NCBI RefSeq assembly: GCF_000309385.1
Contig: NZ_JH976537.1
Location: 2,944,815 to 3,008,814 of the forward strand
Direction of reading: 5' to 3'
DNA from: Nodosilinea nodulosa PCC 7104
GTDB taxonomy: Bacteria > Cyanobacteriota > Cyanobacteriia > Phormidesmidales > Phormidesmidaceae
DNA length: 64,000 nucleotides
Every line of letters begins with the position of its first letter. Within the stretch, counting starts at the first letter, position 1. The notes beneath the pieces are model-generated. The model did not search any database, was not told the DNA's origin, and saw only the letters and a program-made list of their open reading frames with translations. This document shows positions 50,436-58,894 of this stretch, one piece after another. The position numbers and the translations under genes are program-made.

Positions 50436-53219
50436 TTACGGAGTTTGTTGGTTTAGCTGTCTCAAAATGCTTTCTAGCTGCTGTTGGGCCTCGCCGTAGC
50501 GCTGCCAATCTCCCTGCTGGAGGGCCTGCTGCCCCGCCTGGTAGGATTCAAGGGCCGCCTGCACTAGCTCGGAGGTCGTGCTGGCGGGGGGGGATACTGA
50601 CCCCGGCGATGGGGTGGTGGGTGCCGGTGTGCTCGCTTCTCCAAAGATAGCATCCAGGCTTTCATCCAGGGTTTCGCGCATGACGACGCGATCGCTGTAG
50701 GCGACAATCACCCGCCGCAGCTCGGGCAGCTCGCCCTGGTCGGCCCGCAGGTAAATGGGCTGCACGTACAGCAGCGACTGCTCCACCGGAATCACCAGCA
50801 GGGTGCCGCGAATGACCCCGGACCCCTGCTGACTCCAGAGGGTAATTTGCTCTGAGATTTCCGGGGTCTGGCTGATGCGGGCCTCGATCTGGGTGGGGCC
50901 AAACACCAGCTCCTGCTTAGGAAATTCGTAGAGCAGCAGGCGACCGTAGTTGTCGCCGTCGGATCCGCCCGCCATCCAGGCGATCATGTTGTCGCGGTTG
51001 GCGGGGGTAAAGGGCAAAATTTGCAGAAACTCCTCCTGGGCCAGCTTGGGCAGCTTCATGATCACGTAGTACGGCTCCATGGGCTGCACCGCGCCGTCGT
51101 CTACGACGTGCTCGGGGAAGCGCCACAGGTCTTCGCGGTTGTAGAACACCTCCGGATTTTCCATGTGGTAGGCCCGGTACATCTGGGCCTGCACATTAAA
51201 AATATCGTGGGGATAGCGCAGGTGCTGGCGGTAGCTGTCGGGCAGATCGGCTATGGGCTTAAACAGGTCAGGAAAAATGCGGCTGTAGGTAGACAGCAGG
51301 GGATCGGTGCTGTCGCGGGCGTAGAGCTCCAGGGTGCCGTCGTAGGCATCGACAAAGACTTTGACGGCATCGCGAATGTAGTTGACGCCGTTGCGCATCA
51401 GCGGATTGGCGCTGTCCACCAGCGAAATCAGGTCGCTGCGGCGGTTGAGCGGCTCGGAGTAGGGGTAGCGATCGCTGCTCGTATACCCATCCAAAATCCA
51501 CTTAATGCGCCCGTCAATGACCGCTGGGTAGGGGTCGCTGTCGAAGGTGAGAAAGGGTGCTACCTGGCGCACCCGATCGGTAATCAGCCGGTGGTAGTGA
51601 ATGCGGGTCTCGGGGCTGAAATAGTTTGAAATCAGAATGCGGAAGTTGCCCAGGTCGTAGGCGTAGACCAGTCGACGCAGCCACGAGGTGAGCGGTACTC
51701 CCCCCGCCCCGGTGTAGCGGTAGGCGGCGTTGGTGTCGCCCTGGGGGTAGTCAAACTCGTCGGTATTGGCCCCGGTAAAGATGTAGTTGCGGGTGCTTTC
51801 GCCGTAGTAAATGCGGGGCTGGTCGAGGGGCAAGTCAACGGTGCTGCTGGGGGGCACATTGCGAATGAAAAACTCCGGCAGGCCGTTGGGGGTGACCTGG
51901 TTGACGGGGCTCATCACCACGCCGAAGCCGTGGGTAAATTTGAGCTGGCGGTTGATCCAGTTTTGGGCCTCGGGGGGCAGCTGCTCCACCGGCAGCTCCC
52001 GGGCCGAGAGGCTGACCTGGCGGTAGTCGCCGTTGAGGGTGTAGCGATCGATATCGACATCCTCAAAGTTGTAGTAGAGGCGAATTTCCTGCAGTTGCTT
52101 GTAGGTGCTCAGCAGGGGGGCGTAGTCCCACAGGCGAATATTGCCCACGGTGGGGCCGTTGGTCTCAATCAGGTTGCGGGTCAGGCTGTTTTCGGCAGGG
52201 AAAGGCTCTGAGGTAACGCTGGTGAGGTTGTAGGCCTGGCGGGTAAAGGCAATGTTGTGCTCAATGTAGGGGCGCTCGATGGTCAGCTCGTTGGGCTCGA
52301 CCACAAAGTTTTGCTGCAACCAGGGGTAGAGGCCGTTGACCAAAATCAGCACGCCCAGGTAGATGACGATGCCAAAAATCGGCAGCGAAAAGCCGCTGCG
52401 GGCCAGGGCAATCATAAACAGCGCCGCCACCGCCAGGGTGACAAACCCCATCAGCCAGTAGGCCTGGAGCCGGGCGTGAACGTCGGTGTAGCCCGCCCCA
52501 AAAATGACGCCGCGATCGGAGTACAGCAGCGAGTAGCGATCGAGCCAGAAGCCCGCCGCCAGCACCACTGCGATCGCCGCCAGCAGCAGGCACAGGTGGG
52601 CCTTGGCCTCGCCGGTCAAAAAGTACTTCCAGCCCCGCTCCGGGCGTACCTCCCCCTTGAGGGCGTAGACCGTGGCGGCAATCAGCAGTGCCCACACCAG
52701 CAGCCCCAGCAGGTTGGCCTGTAGCCCCTCCCACAGGGGCAGCTTAAACATGTAAAAGCCGATGTCGCGCTGAAAGATCGGGTCGGTGACGTCAAAGGCG
52801 GTGGGGTTGAGAAATTGCAGCACCGTTTGCCAGGCCGACGCGGCCCGCAGGGCCACCCCCAGGGCCAGCACAAAAATTAGCCCCACCATACCCAGGTGCA
52901 GCAGCCGTTCTAGCTGGGCACGCTGGGCTGGGTCGCTGTGGCGAGCCGAAAATCGGTAGGCGCGATCGCGGGTCAGCCGCTGCGCCATGTGGTAACTCGC
53001 CCACAGCCCCCCGCCGTAGAGGAGAAACCCACCCGCCCCCAGGGCCAGCTGCCACTTAACGCGGAGCCAAAACACCGACCCGTAGCCCACCGACTCAAAC
53101 CACCACGACTCGGTCAGTAGGTGCACCAGACCGCCCGAGAACACCAGCAGCAGCGTCACGGCTACCAGCCAGGGCAGCAGGCGACGAACTCGGAGAGACT
53201 TGGTGGAAGAATAGGTCAC
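50436..53219 (-). CDS. UPF0182 family multi-pass membrane protein
   Basis: The protein of about 927 residues has seven or so N-terminal membrane helices (first 300 residues: LLPWLVAVTLLLVFSGGLVHLLTESWWFESVGYGSVFWLRV and so on). A large extracytoplasmic domain follows, with family motifs YIEHNIAFTRQAYNL, IRLWDYAPLLSTYKQLQEIRLYYNF, YGESTRNYIF and HYPHDIFNVQ-like RYPHDIFNVQAQMYRAYH. UPF0182 proteins occur in actinobacteria and cyanobacteria with no known role. The start is uncertain: GTG 53219 (VTYSSTKSLRVRR) is used, with TTG 53270 also in frame. The C-terminus is a Ser/Pro/Thr linker and a Gln-rich helix. Confidence 0.88.
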   Translation of the reverse strand: MTYSSTKSLRVRRLLPWLVAVTLLLVFSGGLVHLLTESWWFESVGYGSVFWLRVKWQLALGAGGFLLYGGGLWASYHMAQRLTRDRAYRFSARHSDPAQRAQLERLLHLGMVGLIFVLALGVALRAASAWQTVLQFLNPTAFDVTDPIFQRDIGFYMFKLPLWEGLQANLLGLLVWALLIAATVYALKGEVRPERGWKYFLTGEAKAHLCLLLAAIAVVLAAGFWLDRYSLLYSDRGVIFGAGYTDVHARLQAYWLMGFVTLAVAALFMIALARSGFSLPIFGIVIYLGVLILVNGLYPWLQQNFVVEPNELTIERPYIEHNIAFTRQAYNLTSVTSEPFPAENSLTRNLIETNGPTVGNIRLWDYAPLLSTYKQLQEIRLYYNFEDVDIDRYTLNGDYRQVSLSARELPVEQLPPEAQNWINRQLKFTHGFGVVMSPVNQVTPNGLPEFFIRNVPPSSTVDLPLDQPRIYYGESTRNYIFTGANTDEFDYPQGDTNAAYRYTGAGGVPLTSWLRRLVYAYDLGNFRILISNYFSPETRIHYHRLITDRVRQVAPFLTFDSDPYPAVIDGRIKWILDGYTSSDRYPYSEPLNRRSDLISLVDSANPLMRNGVNYIRDAVKVFVDAYDGTLELYARDSTDPLLSTYSRIFPDLFKPIADLPDSYRQHLRYPHDIFNVQAQMYRAYHMENPEVFYNREDLWRFPEHVVDDGAVQPMEPYYVIMKLPKLAQEEFLQILPFTPANRDNMIAWMAGGSDGDNYGRLLLYEFPKQELVFGPTQIEARISQTPEISEQITLWSQQGSGVIRGTLLVIPVEQSLLYVQPIYLRADQGELPELRRVIVAYSDRVVMRETLDESLDAIFGEASTPAPTTPSPGSVSPPASTTSELVQAALESYQAGQQALQQGDWQRYGEAQQQLESILRQLNQQTP

Positions 53220-53270
53220 AGGTAGGGTCGGTAGGGGCAGATATATGTTTGGGGCAAGACTCTGGGGCAA

Positions 53271-53692
53271 AACTCTGGGGCAAAGCGCCTGAACGTCATA
53301 CTTGAGCTGCCGTTGCTTCTAAAGTTTAACGACCTCATCTCGCAGACAAGTCGCCAACCTGCCTGGACTTAACCTTTTTTAGGACGGCGATCGCGCTGTT
53401 CTCTGCCCCCAGTTGTGGTCAATGTTGCGGTCAAATCTGTGGTGGGTCGCTGCCGCCTGCATGGGTGGGTTGCAGCATGAGGGCAATTCTGACCGCGAAA
53501 ATACCTGAGGATTTTGCTTCCTCCCAAGGGTGCAGGTTCTGCGCCCTACCCTGGGGCGCGTTCTTGTCCAAAAACCCCTTAGGTTAACCCAGCCAATTGT
53601 CAACTTTTGATAAGCCCTTGCGGAATGGCCGCAGTCCTACGGAAGTTACTGGGGAAACCTAACGGCAATAGCCCTGCTTCGGTGCCCCACCC
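53271..53692. other. Divergent spacer between UPF0182 and the tubulin-like gene
   Basis: No gene is seen. A short hairpin (GGTGCAGG...CTGCGCC type) lies near 53530-53560. The promoter of the tubulin-like gene must be here but is not obvious. Confidence 0.4.
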
Positions 53693-56600
53693 ATGAGTGA
53701 ATATACTGGTATGACCCCCACCGTAATCATCGGCCTGGGGGGAACCGGCAAAGAAATTCTGATCAAAATTCGCCGCATGATTGTGGAGCAGTACGGCTCC
53801 CTCGATGCGCTGCCGATTGTCTCGTTTTTGCACATCGACACCGAGCAAAACGCCCGTGTCTCCGAAGCTCAGACCGTGCTAAAGCAGGATATTTCCCTGC
53901 GGCCCATCGAGCAGGTGTGGGCCAAGGTCGAAGATGCCAAGGCGATTCTCAACAAGCTCTCGGCTTACCAGTACCTAGACGAGTGGTTTCCGAGCGAGCT
54001 GAAGGGCACCGACTCGATCTTGTCTGGGGCGGGGCAGATCCGCGCCCTGGGCCGGTTTGCCTTCAGCCTCAACTACCCGCTGATTAAGGACTACTTCACC
54101 AAGGCCAGGGGGCGCATCGTCGGCCACGAAAAGTTCATGCTCGATCGCTGGAAGGTGCAGCTCGACAAGGGCATCAACATTTTTGTGGTGTGCTCGCTCT
54201 CCGGCGGCACCGGCTCGGGCATGGTGATGGATCTGGCCTACAACCTGCGCGACTGGGTGCCGGTGTCAGAACTGCCCCAGACCAGCGCTTTTTTGGTGCT
54301 GCCGGGGGCGTTTTCAGGCCTGGGCGATCGCGTCATTGCCAACGCCTACGCCGCCCTGATGGAGCTGAACCACTACAGCCGCAGCGACACCCGCTTTGAC
54401 GTGCAGTACAGCGACAGCCAGAGCGATCGCATCACCACCCAGAGCGGCCTCGATACCCCCTTCAACTTCACCTACCTGGTGGGTAACAGCAACGACAAAG
54501 TCACCTTCCCCACCCTGGGCGACGTGCTGGAGATGGTCTCTCAGAACGTCTTCCTCGACTTTACCTCCGGCTTTAGCCAGTACAAAAAGCTGGTGCGCGA
54601 CAACGTGCGCAAGCACTGGGCCAGCCCCGACGCCCTGGGCTATCCGCAGAACTTCATGAGCTTTGGCCTCTCCAGCATTCAGTTTCCGGTGGAGCGAGTG
54701 CTGAACGCCTGCTCGGCCCGCCTGGCCGCCAAGCTGGTGGACTGGTGGAGCAACCCCACCCCCGCCCCAGCGGCGATGTCCGACCTAATACGCACCGAAA
54801 TTCTCCCCGGTCTATTCCTGGCCGAATCCGAGCACGACCACCAGATCATCGACAGCATCAGCATGGGCGACAACAAAAAGCCCTACGCCAAAGAAGTTGC
54901 CGACTGGGTAGCCGGGGTGCGCAAGCGCCGCAACGACCTGAATATTCCCTTTGAAAATCTCCAGCGGTTTATCTCCAACGAGCAGGAAAAATATTCTCCC
55001 CACTTCAACGACACCGGCACCGACCCCAAGCGCTGGAGCGACTACTTCCAAAAAATGTGGGACAACCTGAGCTGGCTGATTCCTGAAAAGCGCAAGGAGC
55101 TGCGGGCCACGGTTTACCAGATGGTAGAAGACCGCTTCCGGGGACCGAAGTTTACCCGGCAGTTTCTAGAAGTGCTGATCGAGGTCTTTGCCGACTTTCG
55201 CAGCAAATTTGACCAGGACCGGCAGAAATACTGGCTGCCAAGGGAGCGATCGGCCCAGAACGCCCTGCAAACCCTGCTGAAGCAGATCGACGATCATGCC
55301 AAGCAGATGATGATGCTCAACCGCAAGAAAGTCATCGAAGACGACTTTCAGGGCATCATGCAGGCGCTAGAGCAGGTCTACGTCTCCAAGGTGGAGGTCA
55401 AGGCCCGCACCCTGGGGGTGATGCTGCTGGACGGCCTGCGGGAAGAAATTGACCAGCTCCTGGTCGATCTGACCGCCTTTGAGACCGTGCTGGCCAACGT
55501 TCAAACCGAGCTGAAAGACAAAGAGCGCGTCTACACCCGCGAAACCGGCGGCCTGACGGTAAACGGCATTTTGCTCTACGACGAAAAAGAAATTGACGCC
55601 GCCTACACCAAAACCGTCGCCGACCAGGAAGAAACGCTCTGCCAGACCCTCTCCCAGCAGGTGCTGGAAGAGCTGCGCCTGCGCCTGTTTGATCTCTATC
55701 CCTTCGACGCGCTGAAGACGAGAGACCTCTACGATCGCCTGCTGGGTCAGGCTATGGATGTGTTTCGTCGGCGCAGCCAGCTCGACATTTCCACCGCCCG
55801 CAAATTCCTCGAACAGTACCCCACCGTCGAAATGCAGGAGGCCCAGATCAAAACCACCTTTGAGAAGTCGGAGGCCTTTTTGCGCCTCAGCCAGGAGCAA
55901 AAGAAACTGGGCTGGGACGACAAGCTGGAGAAGTACCAGAAGCTGGTGGGCATTCAGGGCGGCAGCAAGCCCACCGACCCCGCTGTAGCCAGCCTGCTGC
56001 CGATGATTCGCAAAACCAGCACCGTCACCGACAAAGAGATTCGCCCCCTCAACGACCCCTACCACATCTACTTTGTGCAGGAAACCGGGGCCTTTCCGCT
56101 GCGAATGATTGAGGGCATGGAGCGGATGCGATCGCTCTATCGCGCCGTTTCCCAGGCCGACCACAACCCCCTGCACACCCACCAGGACTACCGCCAGTTT
56201 GGCGACGTCATGCCCGAAACCAGCAACGAGCGCCAGGCCCGCTACAACCTGATGCTGGCCAACGCTCTGGGCCTGGTGCGCCAGGAAGACAACCGCGTCA
56301 CCGGCTTTGCCGAGGTCAAATTCACCTACCGCAACAAGCTCACCGGCTTTGATCAAACCGAGGTAATGGGCACCACCTGGCAGGAGGCCGAAGATTTCTT
56401 GCTCACCGACCAGAACCGTCGGCTGGCAGAAACCCTGGACAGCGCGATCCGATCTATCGGCGAGCAGGCCGCCACCAAACCCCAAAAGCAGGCCCTCTAC
56501 GACCAGGTGATGACCTACCTGACCCAACAGGAGCAAACTCTCCCCGGCGGCTCCGACAGTGCCGAGTACCAGCGCATCCAGGCGGCGATCTCCAACTTCG

Positions 56601-57055
56601 TCACCACCCACCGCCTCTTCATCCCCTCCGACACGCCCACTCCCTCACCCGCCACCCCATCACCCGCCACCCATCCACCCATCCACCCATCCACCCCCCC
56701 GCCCCCCGCCCTTGACTCCGAGAACCTGGGCAAATACGCCAAGCTGGTCGAGACCTGCTATCGCCGGGGTACACCCTCCCCCACAGAGCTGGAGCTACTG
56801 GAAAAATTCCGGGTCAAGTATGGGGTTTCGGTAGAGCAGGCCAATGCGATCGCGGCCCAGTTTTTGCCCCAAAACACGGTGGAGAATGCCGCCAGCGAGT
56901 TTGCCCTGATGTTCCGCGCCTTCCTCGATAACGACGGCGAAATTGATCTCGAAGAGCAGACCCAGCTCATCGATCTCCAGGAAGAGCTGGGCCTCACAAA
57001 CGAACAAGTCGCCACCATTGAGGAGAACGTGCGAGCTGAAATGAACCGGCCTTAG
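53693..57055 (+). CDS. Large tubulin/FtsZ-superfamily protein with EF-hand-like tail
   Basis: The 1120-residue protein opens with a nucleotide-binding loop (PTVIIGLGGTGKEILIKIRR, residues 9-28). The tubulin signature SLSGGTGSGMVMD is at 168-180 (GGTGSG at 171-176), the hallmark of the tubulin-like family Tubulin_2. Around 450-760 it is rich in long charged helices. After residue 965 comes a Thr/Pro/Ser linker coded by simple repeats. The C-terminal 110 residues are helical with an EF-hand-like loop (LDNDGEIDLEEQ, near 1078-1089). Family members are predicted GTPases linked to membrane remodelling, but none of this type is well studied. The next gene, 139 bases downstream, is on the same strand. 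Confidence 0.88.
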   Translation: MSEYTGMTPTVIIGLGGTGKEILIKIRRMIVEQYGSLDALPIVSFLHIDTEQNARVSEAQTVLKQDISLRPIEQVWAKVEDAKAILNKLSAYQYLDEWFPSELKGTDSILSGAGQIRALGRFAFSLNYPLIKDYFTKARGRIVGHEKFMLDRWKVQLDKGINIFVVCSLSGGTGSGMVMDLAYNLRDWVPVSELPQTSAFLVLPGAFSGLGDRVIANAYAALMELNHYSRSDTRFDVQYSDSQSDRITTQSGLDTPFNFTYLVGNSNDKVTFPTLGDVLEMVSQNVFLDFTSGFSQYKKLVRDNVRKHWASPDALGYPQNFMSFGLSSIQFPVERVLNACSARLAAKLVDWWSNPTPAPAAMSDLIRTEILPGLFLAESEHDHQIIDSISMGDNKKPYAKEVADWVAGVRKRRNDLNIPFENLQRFISNEQEKYSPHFNDTGTDPKRWSDYFQKMWDNLSWLIPEKRKELRATVYQMVEDRFRGPKFTRQFLEVLIEVFADFRSKFDQDRQKYWLPRERSAQNALQTLLKQIDDHAKQMMMLNRKKVIEDDFQGIMQALEQVYVSKVEVKARTLGVMLLDGLREEIDQLLVDLTAFETVLANVQTELKDKERVYTRETGGLTVNGILLYDEKEIDAAYTKTVADQEETLCQTLSQQVLEELRLRLFDLYPFDALKTRDLYDRLLGQAMDVFRRRSQLDISTARKFLEQYPTVEMQEAQIKTTFEKSEAFLRLSQEQKKLGWDDKLEKYQKLVGIQGGSKPTDPAVASLLPMIRKTSTVTDKEIRPLNDPYHIYFVQETGAFPLRMIEGMERMRSLYRAVSQADHNPLHTHQDYRQFGDVMPETSNERQARYNLMLANALGLVRQEDNRVTGFAEVKFTYRNKLTGFDQTEVMGTTWQEAEDFLLTDQNRRLAETLDSAIRSIGEQAATKPQKQALYDQVMTYLTQQEQTLPGGSDSAEYQRIQAAISNFVTTHRLFIPSDTPTPSPATPSPATHPPIHPSTPPPPALDSENLGKYAKLVETCYRRGTPSPTELELLEKFRVKYGVSVEQANAIAAQFLPQNTVENAASEFALMFRAFLDNDGEIDLEEQTQLIDLQEELGLTNEQVATIEENVRAEMNRP
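56637..56703 (+). repeat. Simple repeats coding a Pro/His/Thr/Ser linker in the tubulin-like gene
   Basis: ATCCACCC is repeated three times at 56673-56696, preceded by related CACCCGCC/CCATCACC units. The period is 8, as in priA and in the spacer at 58773. The encoded linker reads ATPSPATPSPATHPPIHPSTPPPP in pieces, between the GTPase-like body and the EF-hand-like tail. Confidence 0.85.
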
Positions 57056-57056
57056 G

Positions 57057-57156
57057 AATTTTGGATTGGCGATTTTGGATTGTCCCTTTCCTCCAAGGAA
57101 CGGTGAGCAGGTGAGATCGCCTCAGCTATTCAATCCAAAATCCAAAATCCAAAATT
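57057..57156. repeat. Inverted repeat of the TTTTGGATT type
   Basis: The left arm AATTTTGGATTGGCGATTTT starts at 57057, and the right arm AATCCAAAATCCAAAATCC lies at 57132-57150. Together they form an AT-rich stem-loop between the tubulin-like gene and the zinc-ribbon gene. The unit is a common dispersed cyanobacterial repeat. It could weaken read-through into the next gene. Confidence 0.75.
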
Positions 57157-57194
57157 CCCCCACCTCTCCACCCCATCAACTCTAAAAAATCACC

Positions 57195-58757
57195 ATGACC
57201 GACAGCTTCAATCACGTCACCTGCCCCAAATGCGGCTACGAAGAAAACTCCACCACCGCCCAGAAGTGTGAGATCTGTGGCCAGCCCCTAAAAAAGAGCA
57301 AATCCATGGCTCCGATCATTGCGGGGGTTGGGGCTGCCCTCTTTTTGGGGGCGCTGGGCTTCACGGGCTACAACGCCTTTTTCCGTAAGGATGCACCCCA
57401 GCCCAACCCTCAGGTCACCAATCCTACCAATCCTCCGGTGGATGCCAATGCGGGAGGAAACACAACGGCTGCGACCCCGACGACGACCCCAGGGCAACCG
57501 GGCAATGTCGCCAACGCCCTGAGCTGGGGAGAGAGAGTCCTCTTTACCGACACCTCCAACCCCGACATGCAGGCCGGGGCCGCCGCCTACGCCACGGGTG
57601 ACTATGCCACTGCCGCCGCCAGGTTTGAGGCGGCCCGCCAGGCTGTTCGCAACGACCCGGAAGCACTGATTTATGCCAATAATGCCAAGCTGGGGGCAAC
57701 TCCGGCCCTGGGTATTGCCGCCGTGGTGCCCATTGGCGACACCCCCAACACCGCCCGCGAGCTGCTGCGCGGCGTGGCTCAGGCCCAGGATGAGGCGATC
57801 AAGGCCGGGACGCCCATCAAGGTGCTGATTGCCGACGATCGCAACGATGCCGGTCAGGCCACCGCGATCGCCAACGCCCTGGTGCAAGATCCCAACGTTA
57901 TCGGCGTGATTGGCCACGGCACCAGCACCACCACCCTGGCCGCCGCCCCCATCTACCAGCAGGGCCAGCTGCCGATGATTGCCCCCACCAGCACCACCAC
58001 AGAGCTGACGACGATTCCCCGCCAGGGGAGTAATTTTGTCTTTCGGGTCATCCCCAGCGACCAGTTTACCGGCACCACCCTGGCCCGCTACATGCTGTCT
58101 GAGGGCAAAGCCAAGCCGATTGTGTTCTACAACTCCCAGAGTTCCTACAGCAAGTCGTTGCAGGATGCCTTTACCACCACTCTGGGGCTAGAGGGGGGCC
58201 AGGTGGTGAAGCTGGTTGACCTGTCCCAGGGCAACCCCACCGCCGAGCTGCAGGGCAGCGGTGCCGATGCCATTGTGCTGCTGCCCGACTCGGCCACCTT
58301 TGATGCGGCGATCGCCGTCGCCCAGCTCAACAATGGCCAGCTGCCGGTGCTGGCCGGAGATGCCTTTTACCGCATTGAGGCCCTGCAAAAGGGCGGGGCC
58401 AGCCTCACGGGTACCGTGGTGACGGTGCCCTGGCACCCGCTTAAATCGACGCCGCCCTTCGCCCAAACCTCGTCCAGCCTCTGGGGTGGCGATGTCAACT
58501 GGCGCACGGCCCTCAGCTACGATGCCTTCCAGGCGTTTCGCTCAGCCCAAGCGGTGGGCAAAGTTGCCCCCGCCAGCGGGCCGCAGGGGCGAGTAGCCCT
58601 GGGTCAATCCCTGGCTGGGCAGGGGTTCTCTGCTACGGGCTCAACGGGAGCGATTAGCTTTTTGCCGTCGGGCGATCGCAATACCACCGTCTTGCTGGTC
58701 AAAGTGCAGCCGGGCAGCCGATCGGGGACTGGCTTTGACTTTGTGCCTCTGCCGTAG
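57195..58757 (+). CDS. Zinc-ribbon / TM / ABC-type substrate-binding fusion protein
   Basis: The 520-residue protein begins with a zinc ribbon (C10, C13, C25, C28: CPKCGY and CEICGQ), clearly cytoplasmic. One membrane helix follows (about 38-59: MAPIIAGVGAALFLGALGFTGY), then a Pro/Thr/Asn-rich linker (65-105) and a short helical TPR-like part (120-150). A complete periplasmic-binding domain of the branched-chain amino-acid type follows (about 165-520: ALGIAAVVPIGDTPNTARELLRGVAQAQDEA, VIGVIGHGTSTTTLAAAPIY, PMIAPTSTTTELT). It thus joins an intracellular metal finger to an outside ligand sensor. No permease or ATPase is near, so it is probably a receptor. It lies directly downstream of the tubulin-like gene. 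Confidence 0.88.
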   Translation: MTDSFNHVTCPKCGYEENSTTAQKCEICGQPLKKSKSMAPIIAGVGAALFLGALGFTGYNAFFRKDAPQPNPQVTNPTNPPVDANAGGNTTAATPTTTPGQPGNVANALSWGERVLFTDTSNPDMQAGAAAYATGDYATAAARFEAARQAVRNDPEALIYANNAKLGATPALGIAAVVPIGDTPNTARELLRGVAQAQDEAIKAGTPIKVLIADDRNDAGQATAIANALVQDPNVIGVIGHGTSTTTLAAAPIYQQGQLPMIAPTSTTTELTTIPRQGSNFVFRVIPSDQFTGTTLARYMLSEGKAKPIVFYNSQSSYSKSLQDAFTTTLGLEGGQVVKLVDLSQGNPTAELQGSGADAIVLLPDSATFDAAIAVAQLNNGQLPVLAGDAFYRIEALQKGGASLTGTVVTVPWHPLKSTPPFAQTSSSLWGGDVNWRTALSYDAFQAFRSAQAVGKVAPASGPQGRVALGQSLAGQGFSATGSTGAISFLPSGDRNTTVLLVKVQPGSRSGTGFDFVPLP

Positions 58758-58772
58758 GGTGTGGGGAGGAGT

Positions 58773-58804
58773 GCGTGGGGGCGTGGGAGCGTGGGAGCGT
58801 GGGG
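58773..58804. repeat. Four tandem 8-bp repeats GCGTGGG(G/A)
   Basis: Units at 58773, 58781, 58789 and 58797. The unit is the exact reverse complement of the repeat inside priA (13643-13682). It lies just after the stop of the zinc-ribbon fusion gene. Confidence 0.9.
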
Positions 58805-58862
58805 ACAGGGGGCGTGGGGGCAAAATTAGGCTTCCGATGTGGCTTGCCCTATAATCCGCCTC

Positions 58863-58894
58863 ATCACCCCATCACCCCATCACCCCGTCACCCC
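58863..58894. repeat. Four tandem 8-bp repeats (A/G)TCACCCC
   Basis: Units at 58863, 58871, 58879 and 58887. The last copy contains the stop codon of the minus-strand lipase gene, so repeat growth here reached a coding end. Confidence 0.9.

Noticed and set aside
55367-56611. 414-codon minus-strand open frame
   Set aside because: It is antisense to the tubulin-like gene; the composition (Gly/Val/Leu-rich, no domain) is that of a shadow frame.
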